Assembly: GCF_014931565.1 (NCBI RefSeq)
Contig: NZ_CP063353.1
Coordinates: 1,922,001 to 1,986,000 of the forward strand
Direction: 5' to 3'
From: Clostridium sp. 'deep sea'
Lineage (GTDB): Bacteria > Bacillota > UBA994 > PWPR01
DNA length: 64,000 nucleotides
In this document: positions 49,658-59,283 of the stretch, piece after piece
How positions within the stretch are numbered: the stretch's first letter is position 1
Layout of the letters: each line of letters begins with the position of its first letter
Program-made: the position numbers and the translations under genes
The notes under the pieces: generated by a model
Databases searched by the model: none
Seen by the model: only the letters and a program-made list of their open reading frames with translations
Told to the model about the DNA's origin: nothing

Positions 49658-51556
49658 TTAGTCTGCTTTTAGATTTAAATTCAGTTCAGTAACTTTAATT
49701 TCAAGCAAAGCTATCTCTGAGTCAGTACTATAGTTTTTAAGTTTCTCTAACAGTTTATTTATTGTTTGCAAGTCAGTTAACTTATTTTTACTCTGCTTAA
49801 GTTCAGCTATTTTAATAAAACACTCACTCTTTGTAACTTGATAGCTATTATAGTATTTTTTCATTTGACCTAATGTTTTATTGGCTTTATTTAAGTCATT
49901 TAATTGTAGGTATAAAGCAATAAGGTTTTTGTAAATATGAATATCATTGATATTGCAAAAGAGTAACTGATGGTAACATTCAGCGGACTCTAACAAGTAT
50001 TCATCGCTTTGGCTTATTAGGGCTTTTCGATAATAACTATTTGCTAATTTTTCAATAATAAGCTGACTACTATAAATAGTGGCGTGTTGTTTAGCATTAT
50101 TCAGAGCCTGTATCTCTAAATCAATACTTAATTCATTACATTTATATATTTCTGCTAATAATACATTACACTTACATAATTTTTTACTGTCATGTAATAG
50201 ACTTGTAGCTTTAGTTAAATAGTCTTTTGCTATTTTATAGTTATTATTTAGGAACTCAACTTCACCCATTAACATGTAGCTAATAGCATTATCTTTAACT
50301 AACTTTAGCGCCTTATTTAAAGCCTCTTTAGCCTCACTATTTTTATTTATTTCGCAGGCAAGACCCGCAAATTTATGATAAAGATCTATATCTCTTTTGT
50401 TGTATTTAAGTGCTTGTTTGTAATAATTATACGCACTTTCTTTTTCTGTAAGCAGCTTATAACTATCTGCAATGAACTCTAAATATCTACTATAATTTAT
50501 ATCTTTATTAAGTTTTTGCTCACCTTTATTTAAACCAATACATTGCTGATATTTTTTTTGTTTAAAATATATCTCTGCTAAGTTTAAATATGCTATAGTT
50601 TTGCTTTTATTTAAGTCAATTGCTCTATAAAAGCTTTGCTCAGCTTGTTGTAGTTTGTTAGCTTGTAAATAATTTTCACCTTTTATAATATACTGTTGAT
50701 AATTATTGTTGTTTTTTTGCTTATTAATATGTAAACAAGCTAATAAAGTAAGAAAAACAGCTATACTAACCATTGTTATAATACTTTTTTTATTGACATG
50801 CTTTAGTTTAATTTTTTTAGCCTTACTTAGCTTGTTGAATTGCTCTTTTATTTCAAACATATTGTTATATCTTTTTGTGGGATTTAACTGTAGACACTTT
50901 TTTAATATACATGAAAACTGCTTAGGCAGTTCATTTAAACTTTTATTGTTTTGATATACTTTTTTAGTTAGTAAATAGTAGATTGTTGCCCCAAAGCTAT
51001 AGATATCTGTTTTATTATTTATAGTCTCACAATTACTTTGTTCAGGTGCTGAAAAGCCCTTAGTTTTACCAAGGGCTTTTGTTTTATTATTAATAGCAGA
51101 TATACCAAGGGCTTTGAGCTTTAGTTCTCCGTCTTTATTTATCATAATATTAGCTGGTTTTATATCACTATGAATAATATTGTTTTGATGAATATAGCCT
51201 AAAACATTTATCAAGTCTTTACTTATACGTAATACCTCTAGTTCTGTAAAGGCACCTTTATTTTCAATTATTTGTTGCAAATTTAATCCGTCGATATAAT
51301 CAATAACTATAAATGTTTCTTCACCATACTTAACTATGTCATATAATCTTGGTAACATTTTGTGCTGTAAATGTTTAAGTATATCTACCTCTCTACGATA
51401 GTTAGTATTATGTAGTGTTAAGCTATCAATTCTTTTTAAAGCAACAGTGATATTTAAGCTATTATGATAAGCTTTGTAAATAATGCTTGTGCCACCAGTA
51501 TTAATCATACCTTTAATTAAATATTTGTTTAAAAGCACAGTTCCTGTTTTAATCAT
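49658..51556 (-). CDS. Serine/threonine kinase-like protein with TPRs, probable pseudokinase
   Basis: The product has 632 residues. The N-terminal kinase fold (about 8-255) keeps Lys41 (VALKRI), Glu56, HSD (129-131) with Lys133 and Asn136, and APEQ (170-173). In place of the DFG motif it reads ALG (149-151), so the metal-binding Asp is gone. A membrane helix follows (about 263-282), then many TPR-like helices outside the membrane (about 290-625). The architecture resembles PASTA-less bacterial sensors. The missing Asp argues for reduced or absent catalysis; binding ATP as a switch is possible. It sits between the FHA and LRR genes of the Tad operon. Confidence 0.85.
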   Translation of the reverse strand: MIKTGTVLLNKYLIKGMINTGGTSIIYKAYHNSLNITVALKRIDSLTLHNTNYRREVDILKHLQHKMLPRLYDIVKYGEETFIVIDYIDGLNLQQIIENKGAFTELEVLRISKDLINVLGYIHQNNIIHSDIKPANIMINKDGELKLKALGISAINNKTKALGKTKGFSAPEQSNCETINNKTDIYSFGATIYYLLTKKVYQNNKSLNELPKQFSCILKKCLQLNPTKRYNNMFEIKEQFNKLSKAKKIKLKHVNKKSIITMVSIAVFLTLLACLHINKQKNNNNYQQYIIKGENYLQANKLQQAEQSFYRAIDLNKSKTIAYLNLAEIYFKQKKYQQCIGLNKGEQKLNKDINYSRYLEFIADSYKLLTEKESAYNYYKQALKYNKRDIDLYHKFAGLACEINKNSEAKEALNKALKLVKDNAISYMLMGEVEFLNNNYKIAKDYLTKATSLLHDSKKLCKCNVLLAEIYKCNELSIDLEIQALNNAKQHATIYSSQLIIEKLANSYYRKALISQSDEYLLESAECYHQLLFCNINDIHIYKNLIALYLQLNDLNKANKTLGQMKKYYNSYQVTKSECFIKIAELKQSKNKLTDLQTINKLLEKLKNYSTDSEIALLEIKVTELNLNLKAD

Positions 51557-51567
51557 GATTTACCCCA

Positions 51568-52839
51568 TTACTTTCGTAAACATACTCTATAAGCAATTTT
51601 ATTGGAGAACTTAATAATGTCATCTTTATTTATTTTATGCGGTATATTTGCAGTTATTTTAACGTTATTCACGTAAGTTCCATTTGCCGATTGTAAATCT
51701 ACTATTTGTAATTGTTTGTTTATCAGCTCAAATTGGGCATGAATACGACTAATACTTTTTATATCAGAACTAAACAAATAACCAGAAGCAATACTTTGAT
51801 TATCCTCTCTACCTATAGTAAATGCGTTAGCTGTGCTAATATTTATTTCATATGGTACATTATTTTCATGAAAACCTTCTAGTTTTAAAAAGTATTTTGT
51901 ACTATTGTGATCTTGATTAATAATTACAGTTTTATTGTTATTATTTATAAACTGTTCAGTCTCAATCATTGTATTTTTAAAGTTATTTATTTCTATTTGC
52001 TCTTGCCCTACATTAATCTCTTGTTTTTTTACTTTTTTATTTTTACTTATGTGAAAGAGACTTTTAAAAAAACCTTTTTTATGTTTTGCTTTAACTTTCT
52101 TATTGGTTATATCTTCACCGGTATTATTTTTAAGTACTTCGAATAAATTATCTGTATTAATAGTATTGTTTTGTGTAATTACTAATTCATCTTCTTGTTT
52201 AGCCACATCTATAATTATGTTTTGCTGTGTAGATGGTATTTCTTTTTTTGCTGGTTTTAAAATGGTCTCTTCATTCAAGGTGCTATTGTGTTTTTCTTGA
52301 TAGAAATTGCTAATAATTTCTGAAATATCATCTATTATAAAGCTGGGTTCAATAATTTTTCTCAGCAATTCATATTGTAATTTTTCACCGTTTTCTACTC
52401 TAAAGTCTTTAATAAAATGGGTTATTAAGTCTTTTAAAGAATCTACTTGCTCTTCAGCTTTTTTTATTGGCACATAGATATATTTAAGCTGAACATCTTC
52501 TTTACTATAAAAAATATAATTTACATTATAGTTAATTAGATTATTGTTTAAAAACCAATCAGCACATTCGTGTGAAAACAGTATTAGGTCTTTAAGAATT
52601 GTTATATATACATCTAAAGCTAGTTTTTTAGATAGATATTTAAAGTCTAGTAGATTTAAACAATCATACTCAATTATTATTTTATTATTTAATTCGTAAT
52701 AAGTTAGCGGAATTAATTGTTTAGGGCAATCATTTACTAACGTCTTTAAGGCTATAAAATCTACATTATCTATATTTAATGTTAATTTAATTGTTTTTTT
52801 ACCAGAAGAACTGTCGAGTGTTAAATCTATGTTATTCAT
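51568..52839 (-). CDS. FHA-domain protein of the Tad locus (DUF6382-like N-terminus)
   Basis: The product has 423 residues. The first 170 or so resemble the DUF6382 domain found beside FHA in clostridial Tad clusters. A basic, low-complexity linker (VKAKHKKGFFKSLFHISKN) follows. The C-terminal forkhead-associated domain has FTIGRED, SRIHAQFEL, and SANGTYVNN. FHA domains bind phosphothreonine, which makes the kinase-like neighbour its obvious partner, yet that kinase lacks its DFG Asp. It overlaps the upstream WG-repeat gene by 8 bases. Confidence 0.88.
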   Translation of the reverse strand: MNNIDLTLDSSSGKKTIKLTLNIDNVDFIALKTLVNDCPKQLIPLTYYELNNKIIIEYDCLNLLDFKYLSKKLALDVYITILKDLILFSHECADWFLNNNLINYNVNYIFYSKEDVQLKYIYVPIKKAEEQVDSLKDLITHFIKDFRVENGEKLQYELLRKIIEPSFIIDDISEIISNFYQEKHNSTLNEETILKPAKKEIPSTQQNIIIDVAKQEDELVITQNNTINTDNLFEVLKNNTGEDITNKKVKAKHKKGFFKSLFHISKNKKVKKQEINVGQEQIEINNFKNTMIETEQFINNNNKTVIINQDHNSTKYFLKLEGFHENNVPYEINISTANAFTIGREDNQSIASGYLFSSDIKSISRIHAQFELINKQLQIVDLQSANGTYVNNVKITANIPHKINKDDIIKFSNKIAYRVCLRK

Positions 52840-54184
52840 TTATTATTCCACCTAAGCTATCGCTTAATAAATTGCTTTTATATCTATATTGCTCTAAACC
52901 AATAAATCGCCAAACATTGTCTTTTTTGACCGCTGCTAAACCATTATAAAAGCTTTGCACATCATCATAAATGGCTCCAATAACTAGCCTTCCCGACTCA
53001 TTAATATAGCCCCATTTATTATTAATTTTTACCGCTGCTAAACCATTGCTAAAAGACTTAGCATTCTGCCAAGTATTAGCTAGTACTTCTTCTCCCAAAC
53101 TGTTAATAAATCCCCATTTATTATCTTTTTTTATCGCTGCATAACTATTTTTTTCATTAAATTCTTTAGCTTCTTGCCAGCCAGTTTTACTTATGATTGT
53201 TCCATTAAGGTCTATTAGCTGATATTTATTATTTATTAAGGCAAAACAAGTATTGTTTAAAAAGCATTTACGGTGTTCATTTAAACTAATGTTTTGGTAT
53301 TTATAATCTAAAAGCAACTTACCACCCTTTTGTCTTACTGCCCAAAGGTTATTATTTTTAACAGCTATAAATCCATTAAAATAAACTCCAATGTCTTGCC
53401 AAGTTTCTGTAGTTATGTCAAACTCGTCATTAATAATTTTCCATTTATTATTAGTTTTAATGGCAGCGCCATTTTCATTAAAGCCAGTAATATCTATTAC
53501 TTTAAAATCAGTTACTTTAGTATTAAAGCCATTTTTATCAATTATTGAGGTTATATTATTTTTAACTACTAACGCCATAGAATTATTAAAGCTCGTTGCT
53601 TTATCAAATTTATAGTCTATAACTAAGTTTCCTTTGTTGTCTATATAACCCCATTTATTGTTCTTTTTTACTGCAGCATAACCCTCACTGAACGGTAAAA
53701 CCTCATCTTCATAACAAAACAGGTAATAGGTTTTATATCTTATTTGTTCATAAAAGTCTTTAAGCTTTTGTGATTTTAAATTTGTTATACCTTTTTTAAG
53801 CGTATTTAATGAATCATGATACTTATAGTTATCATAATAGTAGGTTGCCAAGCTATAATAAACCTCTTCGTTTGTAGTGTTGAGTTCTATTACTTTGTTT
53901 AAGTTAGCGGCATATTGTCTCTCATAACCTATCTCTTTATAGGTGTTAGCTAACATCATGTATATCTCTTCATTTTTTTTAGTTTTATAGGTTAATGCTT
54001 CTTTTAAATTTGATATGCCTTTTTGATATATTTCTTGCTGAATTAAATCCTTAGCCTGTGTAATTAGTTTAGTTTGTTTTAAATTTGTTCTAAGATTACT
54101 TGTTAAAGCTATTGTCCAGCCAAAGCATATTAAGGCTATTAAAAAAGTACAAATAATTATTCTGTTTAAAGCAATTTTAGCCAT
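52832..54184 (-). CDS. Membrane-anchored TPR/WG-repeat protein
   Basis: The product has 450 residues. One membrane helix (about 8-28) is followed by a TPR-like part (about 45-150), then about six WG repeats from residue 165. Clear examples are EGYAAVKKNNKWGYIDNKGN and NSYAAIKKDNKWGFINSLGE, ending with NGLAAVKKDNVWRFIG. WG repeats form propeller-like surfaces of unclear function in Clostridia and Bacteroidetes. The position, between the prepilin peptidase and FHA genes, suggests a part in sensing or assembly. Confidence 0.88.
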   Translation of the reverse strand: MAKIALNRIIICTFLIALICFGWTIALTSNLRTNLKQTKLITQAKDLIQQEIYQKGISNLKEALTYKTKKNEEIYMMLANTYKEIGYERQYAANLNKVIELNTTNEEVYYSLATYYYDNYKYHDSLNTLKKGITNLKSQKLKDFYEQIRYKTYYLFCYEDEVLPFSEGYAAVKKNNKWGYIDNKGNLVIDYKFDKATSFNNSMALVVKNNITSIIDKNGFNTKVTDFKVIDITGFNENGAAIKTNNKWKIINDEFDITTETWQDIGVYFNGFIAVKNNNLWAVRQKGGKLLLDYKYQNISLNEHRKCFLNNTCFALINNKYQLIDLNGTIISKTGWQEAKEFNEKNSYAAIKKDNKWGFINSLGEEVLANTWQNAKSFSNGLAAVKINNKWGYINESGRLVIGAIYDDVQSFYNGLAAVKKDNVWRFIGLEQYRYKSNLLSDSLGGIINE

Positions 54185-54196
54185 ATTTTTGACCTC

Positions 54197-54832
54197 TTAT
54201 GTTAACTGTAATATTGATAAGATTGTACCCACTAAAATAAAAGGAGCAAAAGGTACATTGTCTTTTGAGTTAAGTTTTCTTAATATCATTAAAGCTATAC
54301 TAATTACAGCACAGCTAATTAAGGAATAAAATAGTGCAGCTAGAGCCACATTTTGATTAAAAGTTATCCCTAAAATTGTCATCAATCTCACATCACCTGC
54401 ACCAAGAGCACCTTTGGTAATTAAGTAAACTATAAAAAAGCTACCTCCAGTTAAAAGCAGGGTTATTAGTTTTGCTTTTAGAAATTGTGCAGAAAAATTA
54501 GCTTGGCTTAATATATCTAAACAAGTAAATAAAATCACCATAATAAGTTGGATCTTTAGTAATATGTTAGGAATAAGCTTAATATATAAATCAACTATTG
54601 CTATATAAGCTAATAAAACAACAAAAAAAACAGATGCCAGTAGTTGATAATTAAAAGGGTATAAAGTATTTTTTTTAAATACCACTATTATTAATAACGG
54701 AACTAACAAATACATAAGTGCAAAAATTTTTTTATTAATTTTGTGCTTTATATTTAAGTTATTAATTATTTGCGTTAAAAGAGCGTTCAAAACGTAGGTA
54801 ATAATAAGGCCTGATACAATTTTTAATATCAT
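54197..54832 (-). CDS. Prepilin peptidase, TadV/CpaA-type
   Basis: I choose ATG 54830-54832 (211 residues), 7 bases after AAGGAG; longer frames would overlap the upstream gene. Six to seven membrane helices hold the two catalytic Asp residues of A24 aspartic peptidases: the first in AIVDLYIKLIPN and the second in the GxGD motif GAGDVRLM. It should cleave the Flp prepilin, and perhaps the TadE-like proteins, at the conserved Gly. There is no methyltransferase domain, as usual for the Tad branch. Confidence 0.92.
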   Translation of the reverse strand: MILKIVSGLIITYVLNALLTQIINNLNIKHKINKKIFALMYLLVPLLIIVVFKKNTLYPFNYQLLASVFFVVLLAYIAIVDLYIKLIPNILLKIQLIMVILFTCLDILSQANFSAQFLKAKLITLLLTGGSFFIVYLITKGALGAGDVRLMTILGITFNQNVALAALFYSLISCAVISIALMILRKLNSKDNVPFAPFILVGTILSILQLT

Positions 54833-54836
54833 TAGT

Positions 54837-56051
54837 TTACTCCTTGATGTGTTTTGAGTTGCCATAACCCTTTTCAATAATTACCTTTATTGATTTAGTT
54901 TCAGCAGCTAATTCAGTGGCTTTTTTGGCCATTTCATTTAATTCATCTTGGTCTATATCTTCAGGAACAACAACATATACTATTTTTGTTATTTCATAAT
55001 TACTACCAATAGCTATAACTTTTCTTTTTTGAGTTTTTATGTTTTGAATACTAAGTTGATTTAAATTATTTACTTTATTTGATAAAGTGTTAATATGCTT
55101 TGTTAATAGCTTTTCAAACTGCTTTAATTTATTAGTTGGTTTGTTACTGTCGTAAGTTACAAACCGGTATATCTCTAGATTTTTACCATTTATTTTTACA
55201 GCATGAATACCAGAAACATTTATTACTTTATATTTTAACTTCTTTTGCTCGTTACTTATAATTTTTTTGCCTCTTACAAAGTTTGAGCTTTGCCATACAG
55301 AATTAAGCTCTTGATTACCACCTGGCTGATAATTTTTAGCAATATCAGCGTCACCTAAAAGCCAAACTCGTGCCTTTGCTGATTGGCATAAGTTGAATGT
55401 TATATCTCCAAATATAGGTAGGTTCTCATGGTATTGATATTTAACCTCTATGTATACACTCTCATCGTCTTCTAAAAACCTTGTTCCAGAAAAATCTAAA
55501 TTGCTCCTTAACATTTTAGGAGTATTTTGTCCTTTATTGTTTAGGTACTTTGGCAGTAATGACTCTGCTATAGAGGCAAATATTTGAGATTTAATTTGCA
55601 CAAGCTTATCTTCTAAACCTAAATAAATAAGGCTAGTAATTAGTTTTTGAGGTTCTCTAGCTAGCTGTTTAATGTTATCAAAAATTGTGCTGGCATCGGT
55701 GCCTATATTTTTAAGATCATTTACAACTTTTTTGGGGTCTTCTTTATGATTGTTATTTATTTCACTAAAATTATTATATATATTTAGCACAGCCTCAGCA
55801 GTATTATCTAAGGTTTCAGTTTGCTTAACAATTTGTGATTGTAAATCATCATTTAACTGCATAATTCCACTAGCAGCATATAAATAACTGTAACTAGCTA
55901 TTTCTTTTGTTACCTGATTCACACCATACTGCATACGTTGGTATACTATATTTATCTTTATAAATGTTGTTAAAACTAATAACATAGAGATAAAAATAAT
56001 GAATGACAAACAAACCTCTATTGATATGGAGCCTTTATTTTTAATATTCAT
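54837..56051 (-). CDS. TadE-like pseudopilin, long form
   Basis: The product has 404 residues, starting behind AGAGGC. The N-terminus NKGSISIEVCLSFIIFISMLLVLTTF is a prepilin-like segment: Gly, a Ser-Ile-Glu stretch and a single hydrophobic helix. A large extracytoplasmic part follows, about 350 residues, with a C-terminal segment about handling a conserved fold I cannot name. TadE-type minor pilins are needed for Flp assembly. The upstream TadG-like gene ends 1 base before its start. Confidence 0.78.
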   Translation of the reverse strand: MNIKNKGSISIEVCLSFIIFISMLLVLTTFIKINIVYQRMQYGVNQVTKEIASYSYLYAASGIMQLNDDLQSQIVKQTETLDNTAEAVLNIYNNFSEINNNHKEDPKKVVNDLKNIGTDASTIFDNIKQLAREPQKLITSLIYLGLEDKLVQIKSQIFASIAESLLPKYLNNKGQNTPKMLRSNLDFSGTRFLEDDESVYIEVKYQYHENLPIFGDITFNLCQSAKARVWLLGDADIAKNYQPGGNQELNSVWQSSNFVRGKKIISNEQKKLKYKVINVSGIHAVKINGKNLEIYRFVTYDSNKPTNKLKQFEKLLTKHINTLSNKVNNLNQLSIQNIKTQKRKVIAIGSNYEITKIVYVVVPEDIDQDELNEMAKKATELAAETKSIKVIIEKGYGNSKHIKE

Positions 56052-56052
56052 T

Positions 56053-58392
56053 TTAGTAGCCTCTATAGCTGTTATACTTTATTTTTAATCCCTTAATATT
56101 AGGGCTATTAACATAGTTTGAAACAAAAGGTATTGGTAAAAATATTAAGTTTAATATAACCTCAGCCTTTAGCTTTATGGCTGTTTTAGCGTTTATTGTT
56201 TTAAAGCTTAACTCTTTTAGGTCTTGTGGTTTTTGAGGTTTGCTTAAAATATTGCTTATATTAAGTTCTATTAAATTACTTATTCTAGTAACTTGTTTAT
56301 CACTGTGTGAAACTAGTAATAACAGGCTTAAATAATCTTGATAACTCATTTTTAAGTCTGATGTATTTATTTTTTTTCCATTTAACACTTTACTTTTTCC
56401 TTCAAAAAACCTTTTAATAGCATTAATGCTAAGTCTCCAAGTTTGATCAGTTTTAAATACAACTACCTCTTTTCCACTCATTAAATCTTCTAAATCTAAT
56501 GCTGTTTCGGTAGCTACAATAGCAGTTAAAATGGTAGTCTCTATTAAAGGCAAAGAAAATGGTATAAAGGCAGCAGAGACTGTAGCTATTTCTTTAACTA
56601 ATTTTAATAGATTGTTGTTAGAAAGAGCATATTTATAATTTAAAACAAATCTAAAGCTATAGATTAATGATTTACTTAATAATACATTGCTCATAGCATT
56701 TCGATTACCAAATAAAAGGTATTCTTGTTCACTGCCAAACAAATAGTTTGTTTTAGGCGATAAGCTATAGTTTAAACAACTTTCACCTATTTTACTTGTA
56801 GCACAGGTAAACATGGTTTTAATATAATTGTTAACATACAAATTATCTCTAAGGTTATAAGATATATCTTGAAACAAACTACTAATACTGCCAAAAATAC
56901 TTTTGCTAAAATCTATCTCGTTATTATACTTGGTTTGATAATTACTTATATTTGTATTAGAGCTAAAAGAGTTAAATATTCCCTGAGGTATTTCTTTGGC
57001 TCCTTTGGGGCTGTTACATAACTTTTCTTTAATGGCCTTTTTAAATAACTCTTGTGCCTTTTTAAGGGCTCTTTCTTCGTTTTTTTCTGCCACATCTTTA
57101 TACATAGAATGTAATTTATCATATAACTCTTTTACCTCTGTTTTGCTAGCTGAGTAATATTTATAGTATTGAGTTTTAGCTACTGTACTAATGCTGTTGT
57201 ATTTAGAATCACTGTAGATAGTTGTATTGGCATTTATACCTAGTTTTTTTAAATACTCTAAGCTATAAGTAAGCTGTTTATCATTATAAAAAGTATCAAA
57301 CCTTATTGCTTGCAGTTTAGATTTATAGGTAGTTAAAATTGTTTGATTAGGTTTTATATAATCGCTTACTATCTTAAAGTTAAACTGTTTATTAATTAGA
57401 GATCCAAAATTGCGGGTAACTCTTCGCTCAAGTTTATGCAGCTCTATTTTAGTTTGTTTTTCACAGTTTTGAGATAGCTGTTGAATCTCATTTTTTAGTA
57501 CCTCAACATATATCTTTATATTTTCATAATCCCTTGTTATTTGCTCACAAATAGTACTTATTTCATCTAAATATCGTTGGTAGTTTAAATAATATTCTTG
57601 TAGTTTTTCTCTTTTTGTTATAAGCTTAGAAGCCAAGCTTTTTATATCTATAAGATGTTCAGTTATTCTATTTTGATAAGTTTCTTGCAATTCTAAGGCA
57701 TTCTCTTGTTCAAAATCTATCTTTTTTAGTTTAGTTTGCAAATAATTAACTGTATTTATTTTAGCTGCAATAGTTTTGAACTCATCATTAATTTCATTAA
57801 TAAAATCATTAATGCTAGCTATTTTAAAAGAATCATTTACTTTCATGAGCGCATAGAGAGTTTGATACTTTAAACTTAAAGATGCTAGTTTCTCATTTAG
57901 CTCTAACTCATTATTATAAATAGTTACTTCAGTAGGTAAATCTTTAAGCGTATTTAGGGTGTTTAAAAAATCCTTACCATACTCTAAAGGGGCTTTGTAC
58001 TTACTATGCTCTACAATTTGTTTTTTTAGTGCTAATGGATTTGCTAAATTAGCATTATCAATATTTAAAATTTCATACGAGTATGGTGTTAAATTAAATG
58101 GACTATAAAACTCATTAGCTTTTACAGTTAGGTTTTCAATAAAATATTCATTTATAGTGCCTTCAAAATACTCTTTATTAGAAATAGCAAACAAACCATA
58201 GTACTTTTTTAACGTGCTATTATAGTTGGCAAGCACTGAGTCTAAAGCTAGCTCACCAGCCCCGTTTACTATCTGCTGGGCAGTATGGTATCTGCTAAAG
58301 TCTATAAATGCACCTACAATTACAATTGAGGGAACTAATAATAATACTAAAAAAACCGTGATGGCACCTTTATTATTGTAGAATATATTCAT
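56053..58392 (-). CDS. TadG-like large surface protein
   Basis: I choose ATG 58390-58392 (779 residues), behind GAGGGT; a GTG at 58405-58407 that overlaps the previous stop is the alternative. The opening FYNNKGAITVFLVLLLVPSIVIVGAFIDFSRY is the TadE/TadG N-terminal hydrophobic segment. An extended part rich in charged coiled coil follows (about 170-300), then a region with two Cys residues. The layout resembles DUF5702-type proteins of clostridial Tad clusters. It is presumably anchored outside the membrane as part of the pilus base. Confidence 0.78.
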   Translation of the reverse strand: MNIFYNNKGAITVFLVLLLVPSIVIVGAFIDFSRYHTAQQIVNGAGELALDSVLANYNSTLKKYYGLFAISNKEYFEGTINEYFIENLTVKANEFYSPFNLTPYSYEILNIDNANLANPLALKKQIVEHSKYKAPLEYGKDFLNTLNTLKDLPTEVTIYNNELELNEKLASLSLKYQTLYALMKVNDSFKIASINDFINEINDEFKTIAAKINTVNYLQTKLKKIDFEQENALELQETYQNRITEHLIDIKSLASKLITKREKLQEYYLNYQRYLDEISTICEQITRDYENIKIYVEVLKNEIQQLSQNCEKQTKIELHKLERRVTRNFGSLINKQFNFKIVSDYIKPNQTILTTYKSKLQAIRFDTFYNDKQLTYSLEYLKKLGINANTTIYSDSKYNSISTVAKTQYYKYYSASKTEVKELYDKLHSMYKDVAEKNEERALKKAQELFKKAIKEKLCNSPKGAKEIPQGIFNSFSSNTNISNYQTKYNNEIDFSKSIFGSISSLFQDISYNLRDNLYVNNYIKTMFTCATSKIGESCLNYSLSPKTNYLFGSEQEYLLFGNRNAMSNVLLSKSLIYSFRFVLNYKYALSNNNLLKLVKEIATVSAAFIPFSLPLIETTILTAIVATETALDLEDLMSGKEVVVFKTDQTWRLSINAIKRFFEGKSKVLNGKKINTSDLKMSYQDYLSLLLLVSHSDKQVTRISNLIELNISNILSKPQKPQDLKELSFKTINAKTAIKLKAEVILNLIFLPIPFVSNYVNSPNIKGLKIKYNSYRGY

Positions 58393-58403
58393 AAAAACTA
58401 CCC

Positions 58404-59039
58404 TCACTTTTCGTTAGCTAAAAAACCCTTTGCTGCTTTTATCATTTTATTTATTGTATCTGTTACTTTTAATTTATTATCTATTTTTTTAACAAGCTCA
58501 AAGGCTAAATCGGAGTTACGAATAAACTCAGCTTGGTCTACTACTCTTATTATTGTTTGCTCTTTTAATTCAAAATTTTTAGGCAAGCCTAATAAGCTTA
58601 AATCAATAGGAGAGTTAAACTGTTGGCTAATTAAAACTGAGTAACTATTAGTTATAAAACAATTACTTTGTTTTATTTTAATTTTTAAGTTGCTTGTGTT
58701 TCCTATAACAGATTTATCAACAAGCTGTTTTGCTATATTAACTAATGCTTTTTCGTTTAAATCATTTTTAAACAGATATCTATAGGGGTGGTTTCTACTG
58801 TAATCTAAAATAGTAATATCGCTGTATTCGTTATTCTCTAATAGACTTTTAAAGCCAGGATCTCTTAGTTGCATTGAGCAAAAATTAGCAACCTGCTGAG
58901 ATACACTTTGCAATACAACCTGTTGATATAACATACTTGCATACATAAAAATTACTAACATAGATATAAACACAAATGGTAAATAAATAGCAGACTCCAC
59001 TACAACAGATCCTTTGAAATGTTTTTTCTTAGAGCTCAT
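58404..59039 (-). CDS. TadE-like minor pilin
   Basis: The product has 211 residues. HFKGSVVVESAIYLPFVFISMLVIFMYASMLYQQ is the classic TadE segment: a Gly-Ser cleavage-like site, Glu, then one membrane helix. The ribosome-binding site is weak and the gene follows the Flp gene by 12 bases, so coupling is likely. Function as a minor pilin or assembly factor follows from the family. Confidence 0.88.
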   Translation of the reverse strand: MSSKKKHFKGSVVVESAIYLPFVFISMLVIFMYASMLYQQVVLQSVSQQVANFCSMQLRDPGFKSLLENNEYSDITILDYSRNHPYRYLFKNDLNEKALVNIAKQLVDKSVIGNTSNLKIKIKQSNCFITNSYSVLISQQFNSPIDLSLLGLPKNFELKEQTIIRVVDQAEFIRNSDLAFELVKKIDNKLKVTDTINKMIKAAKGFLANEK

Positions 59040-59051
59040 TATGACTTTGCA

Positions 59052-59270
59052 TTATAAGTTTTTTGTTCTGCTTGTAAATCTACCTATTAAGTCAGATATC
59101 CAATTTTGTAGCTCTTTAGAAAGAAATAATGCTAAAATTACTGTTATTAATATAATTAAAACAGTAGCTACAACAGGTGAAACCCCTCGTTCATCATTCA
59201 TAAATTTACTCTTTAAACTTCTAAGTTCTCTCTTTACATTTAAGCAAGTAAGGCTTAATTTTTTTAGCAT
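59052..59270 (-). CDS. Flp-type pilin (Flp1 family)
   Basis: I choose ATG 59268-59270 (72 residues), behind AAAGGAG. A basic leader (about 26-28 residues) ends at NDERG, followed by VSPVVATVLIILITVILAL, the hydrophobic stretch of type IVb pilins; cleavage should follow the Gly. The mature pilin would be about 42 residues. It is the only pilin of this type in the cluster and lies between tadC and the tadE-like gene. Confidence 0.9.
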   Translation of the reverse strand: MLKKLSLTCLNVKRELRSLKSKFMNDERGVSPVVATVLIILITVILALFLSKELQNWISDLIGRFTSRTKNL

Positions 59271-59283
59271 GATTGTTCTCCTT

